A DNA stretch of 6,518 nucleotides from Psychrobacter sp. GTDB lineage: Bacteria > Pseudomonadota > Gammaproteobacteria > Pseudomonadales > Moraxellaceae. Under the pieces are notes generated by a model, which saw only the letters and a list, made by a program, of their open reading frames with translations, was not told the DNA's origin and did not search any database. Every line of letters starts with the position of its first letter. Position 1 is the first letter of the stretch. The position numbers and the translations under genes were made by a program. The stretch covers positions 1 to 6,518 of the forward strand of contig JARIAA010000031.1 in NCBI GenBank assembly GCA_029264635.1, read 5' to 3'. Positions 5,524 through 6,518 of this stretch are shown in pieces.

Positions 5524-6518
5524 TTATGATCCTATATTAAGTGTAGTAAATGCTTCACCAATGGTGTGAAATGAGCCACATACCAAGATTAAATCTTGTA
5601 GCTCACTACCTTTTATAACCGCATTAGTCGCTTGTTGCAAGTCGCTATAGGTATGGATAGCCGTATCTTTTACATGTGAGGACAATGCAGTTTGCAGCGC
5701 ATCCGTGCTCGCGGCGCGCGGATGATCAATCTCTGCCGTGTACCAATCCGTAATCGGCAGACCCGCAGCCGTCAGACGTTGTACCACCATAGCAATATCT
5801 TTGTCACCTAGCATCGAAAATAACAGTTTAATTGTCGCGGACGGCGCGTGACTAACATGCTCCTGCCAAAACGGCAATAATTGTGCCAATAAAAACACAA
5901 CCCCTTGCTCATTATGCGCCACATCAAATAACCAATGACGCGCCGCAACCTTACGATAATCAAAACGTCCTGCAAGCTTAACCGTCTCTAACGCTTCTTC
6001 AATAGCCTCAGCATTTATCGTCAACGTGCTTGCTAATATCGCCGATAGTGCATTGGCAGTATTGGTAAGAGACAATGTAGGACGCGGTAGCTCTAGTGTG
6101 ACAGCTGCATTACTGTACTGCCATGTCTGCGTATCAACTACACGATACTGAAAGTCGCGCTCTACTTGATAGCATGTAACATCATGCGTATGAATGAGTT
6201 GCTGTACGCTATTTGGCATATCGGCAGCGCCATAAATTAGGGTCACATCATCACGTAAAATACCCGCCTTTTCGCGCCCAATATCCTCAACATTATCGCC
6301 CAACCAATCGACATGATCGATACCGATGTTGGTGATGACTGCCATATCTGGATCAATAATATTGACCACATCTAAGCGTCCACCCAGACCTACTTCGAGT
6401 ACCCAAACATCGCAGTCTGCTTCAGCGAATATTAATAGGGCCGCCAGCGTCGTCATCTCAAAAAATGATAAGGTCAAATCGCATTGTAACCGTGCCGCCT
6501 CTACTTTGCTAAAGGCAT
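5524..6518 (-). CDS. folC: Bifunctional dihydrofolate synthase/folylpolyglutamate synthase, 5'-truncated by window edge
   Basis: The reading frame stays open to the window edge: the last full codon towards the edge is 6514-6516 and 330 residues are visible. E. coli FolC has about 422, so roughly the first 90-110, including the P-loop, lie outside. FolC joins glutamate to dihydropteroate and then extends the glutamate tail of folates, using ATP, in the cytoplasm. Counting from the first visible codon: EVGLGGRLDVVN (41-52) and ITNIGIDHVDWLG (61-73) are the Mur-ligase-type family signature, REKAGIL (81-87) contains the lysine region, GRF (183-185) and DVAHN (198-202) start the C-terminal glutamate-ligase domain, and LGDKD (236-240) and CGSFHTIGE (313-321) end it. 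A TTG at 6475-6477 could be mistaken for the start, but family similarity continues upstream of it. In E. coli accD precedes and dedD follows folC; here the SPOR gene follows after 232 bp. Confidence 0.96.
   Translation of the reverse strand, partial: AFSKVEAARLQCDLTLSFFEMTTLAALLIFAEADCDVWVLEVGLGGRLDVVNIIDPDMAVITNIGIDHVDWLGDNVEDIGREKAGILRDDVTLIYGAADMPNSVQQLIHTHDVTCYQVERDFQYRVVDTQTWQYSNAAVTLELPRPTLSLTNTANALSAILASTLTINAEAIEEALETVKLAGRFDYRKVAARHWLFDVAHNEQGVVFLLAQLLPFWQEHVSHAPSATIKLLFSMLGDKDIAMVVQRLTAAGLPITDWYTAEIDHPRAASTDALQTALSSHVKDTAIHTYSDLQQATNAVIKGSELQDLILVCGSFHTIGEAFTTLNIGS

Noticed and set aside
6475..6477. TTG as the start of folC
   Set aside because: The frame stays open to the window edge and the residues upstream (AFSKVEAARLQCD) continue the FolC alignment, so the gene is truncated by the window.

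Overview
The window looks like chromosomal DNA from a gammaproteobacterium, most likely Moraxellaceae and probably Psychrobacter or a close relative. This rests on moderate to low GC, the folC gene followed by a SPOR-domain gene, and the DUF1853, DUF2726 and YdhR families. The genus is an inference from gene content, since no rRNA or other marker is present.

Layout, left to right. Bases 1-134 hold the last 43 codons of a small HTH antitoxin-like protein on the + strand, followed by a strong intrinsic terminator. Next is a minus-strand pair, ydhR (1393-1698) and, 28 bp downstream of it, a sugar-transfer-associated ATP-grasp protein (258-1364). Genes of the latter type usually sit in surface-polysaccharide loci; here it is alone and AT-rich, so it may be acquired cargo. 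The pair seems to be read from a promoter overlapped by a perfect 13-bp inverted repeat (1722-1752), a good operator candidate. Divergent from it is a DUF1853 gene (1861-2703).

Bases 2704-3232 have no convincing gene but contain a 112-bp imperfect palindromic element, perhaps a decayed mobile or structured repeat. Converging on this gap from the right is a membrane-anchored DUF2726 protein (3233-3772). DUF1853 and DUF2726 both carry residues resembling the PD-(D/E)XK nuclease fold, but neither has an assigned role.

The right third is an older, conserved-looking block on the minus strand: folC (5524-6518, 5' end outside the window), then a 407-residue inner-membrane protein with a TolA-like Ala/Lys/Glu-rich helix, a LysM domain and a C-terminal SPOR domain. 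This occupies the place that dedD has after folC in enterobacteria, so it is likely a DedD/FtsN-like envelope or division protein with an extra peptidoglycan-binding module. It has its own good sigma70-type promoter and a candidate terminator. The cvpA-purF genes that follow dedD in E. coli are not seen here.

No tRNA, rRNA, CRISPR array or intact insertion sequence was seen. The most interesting items are the LysM+SPOR architecture, the ydhR operator-like palindrome, the orphan ATP-grasp gene with two early A8 tracts, and the palindromic element in the convergent gap.
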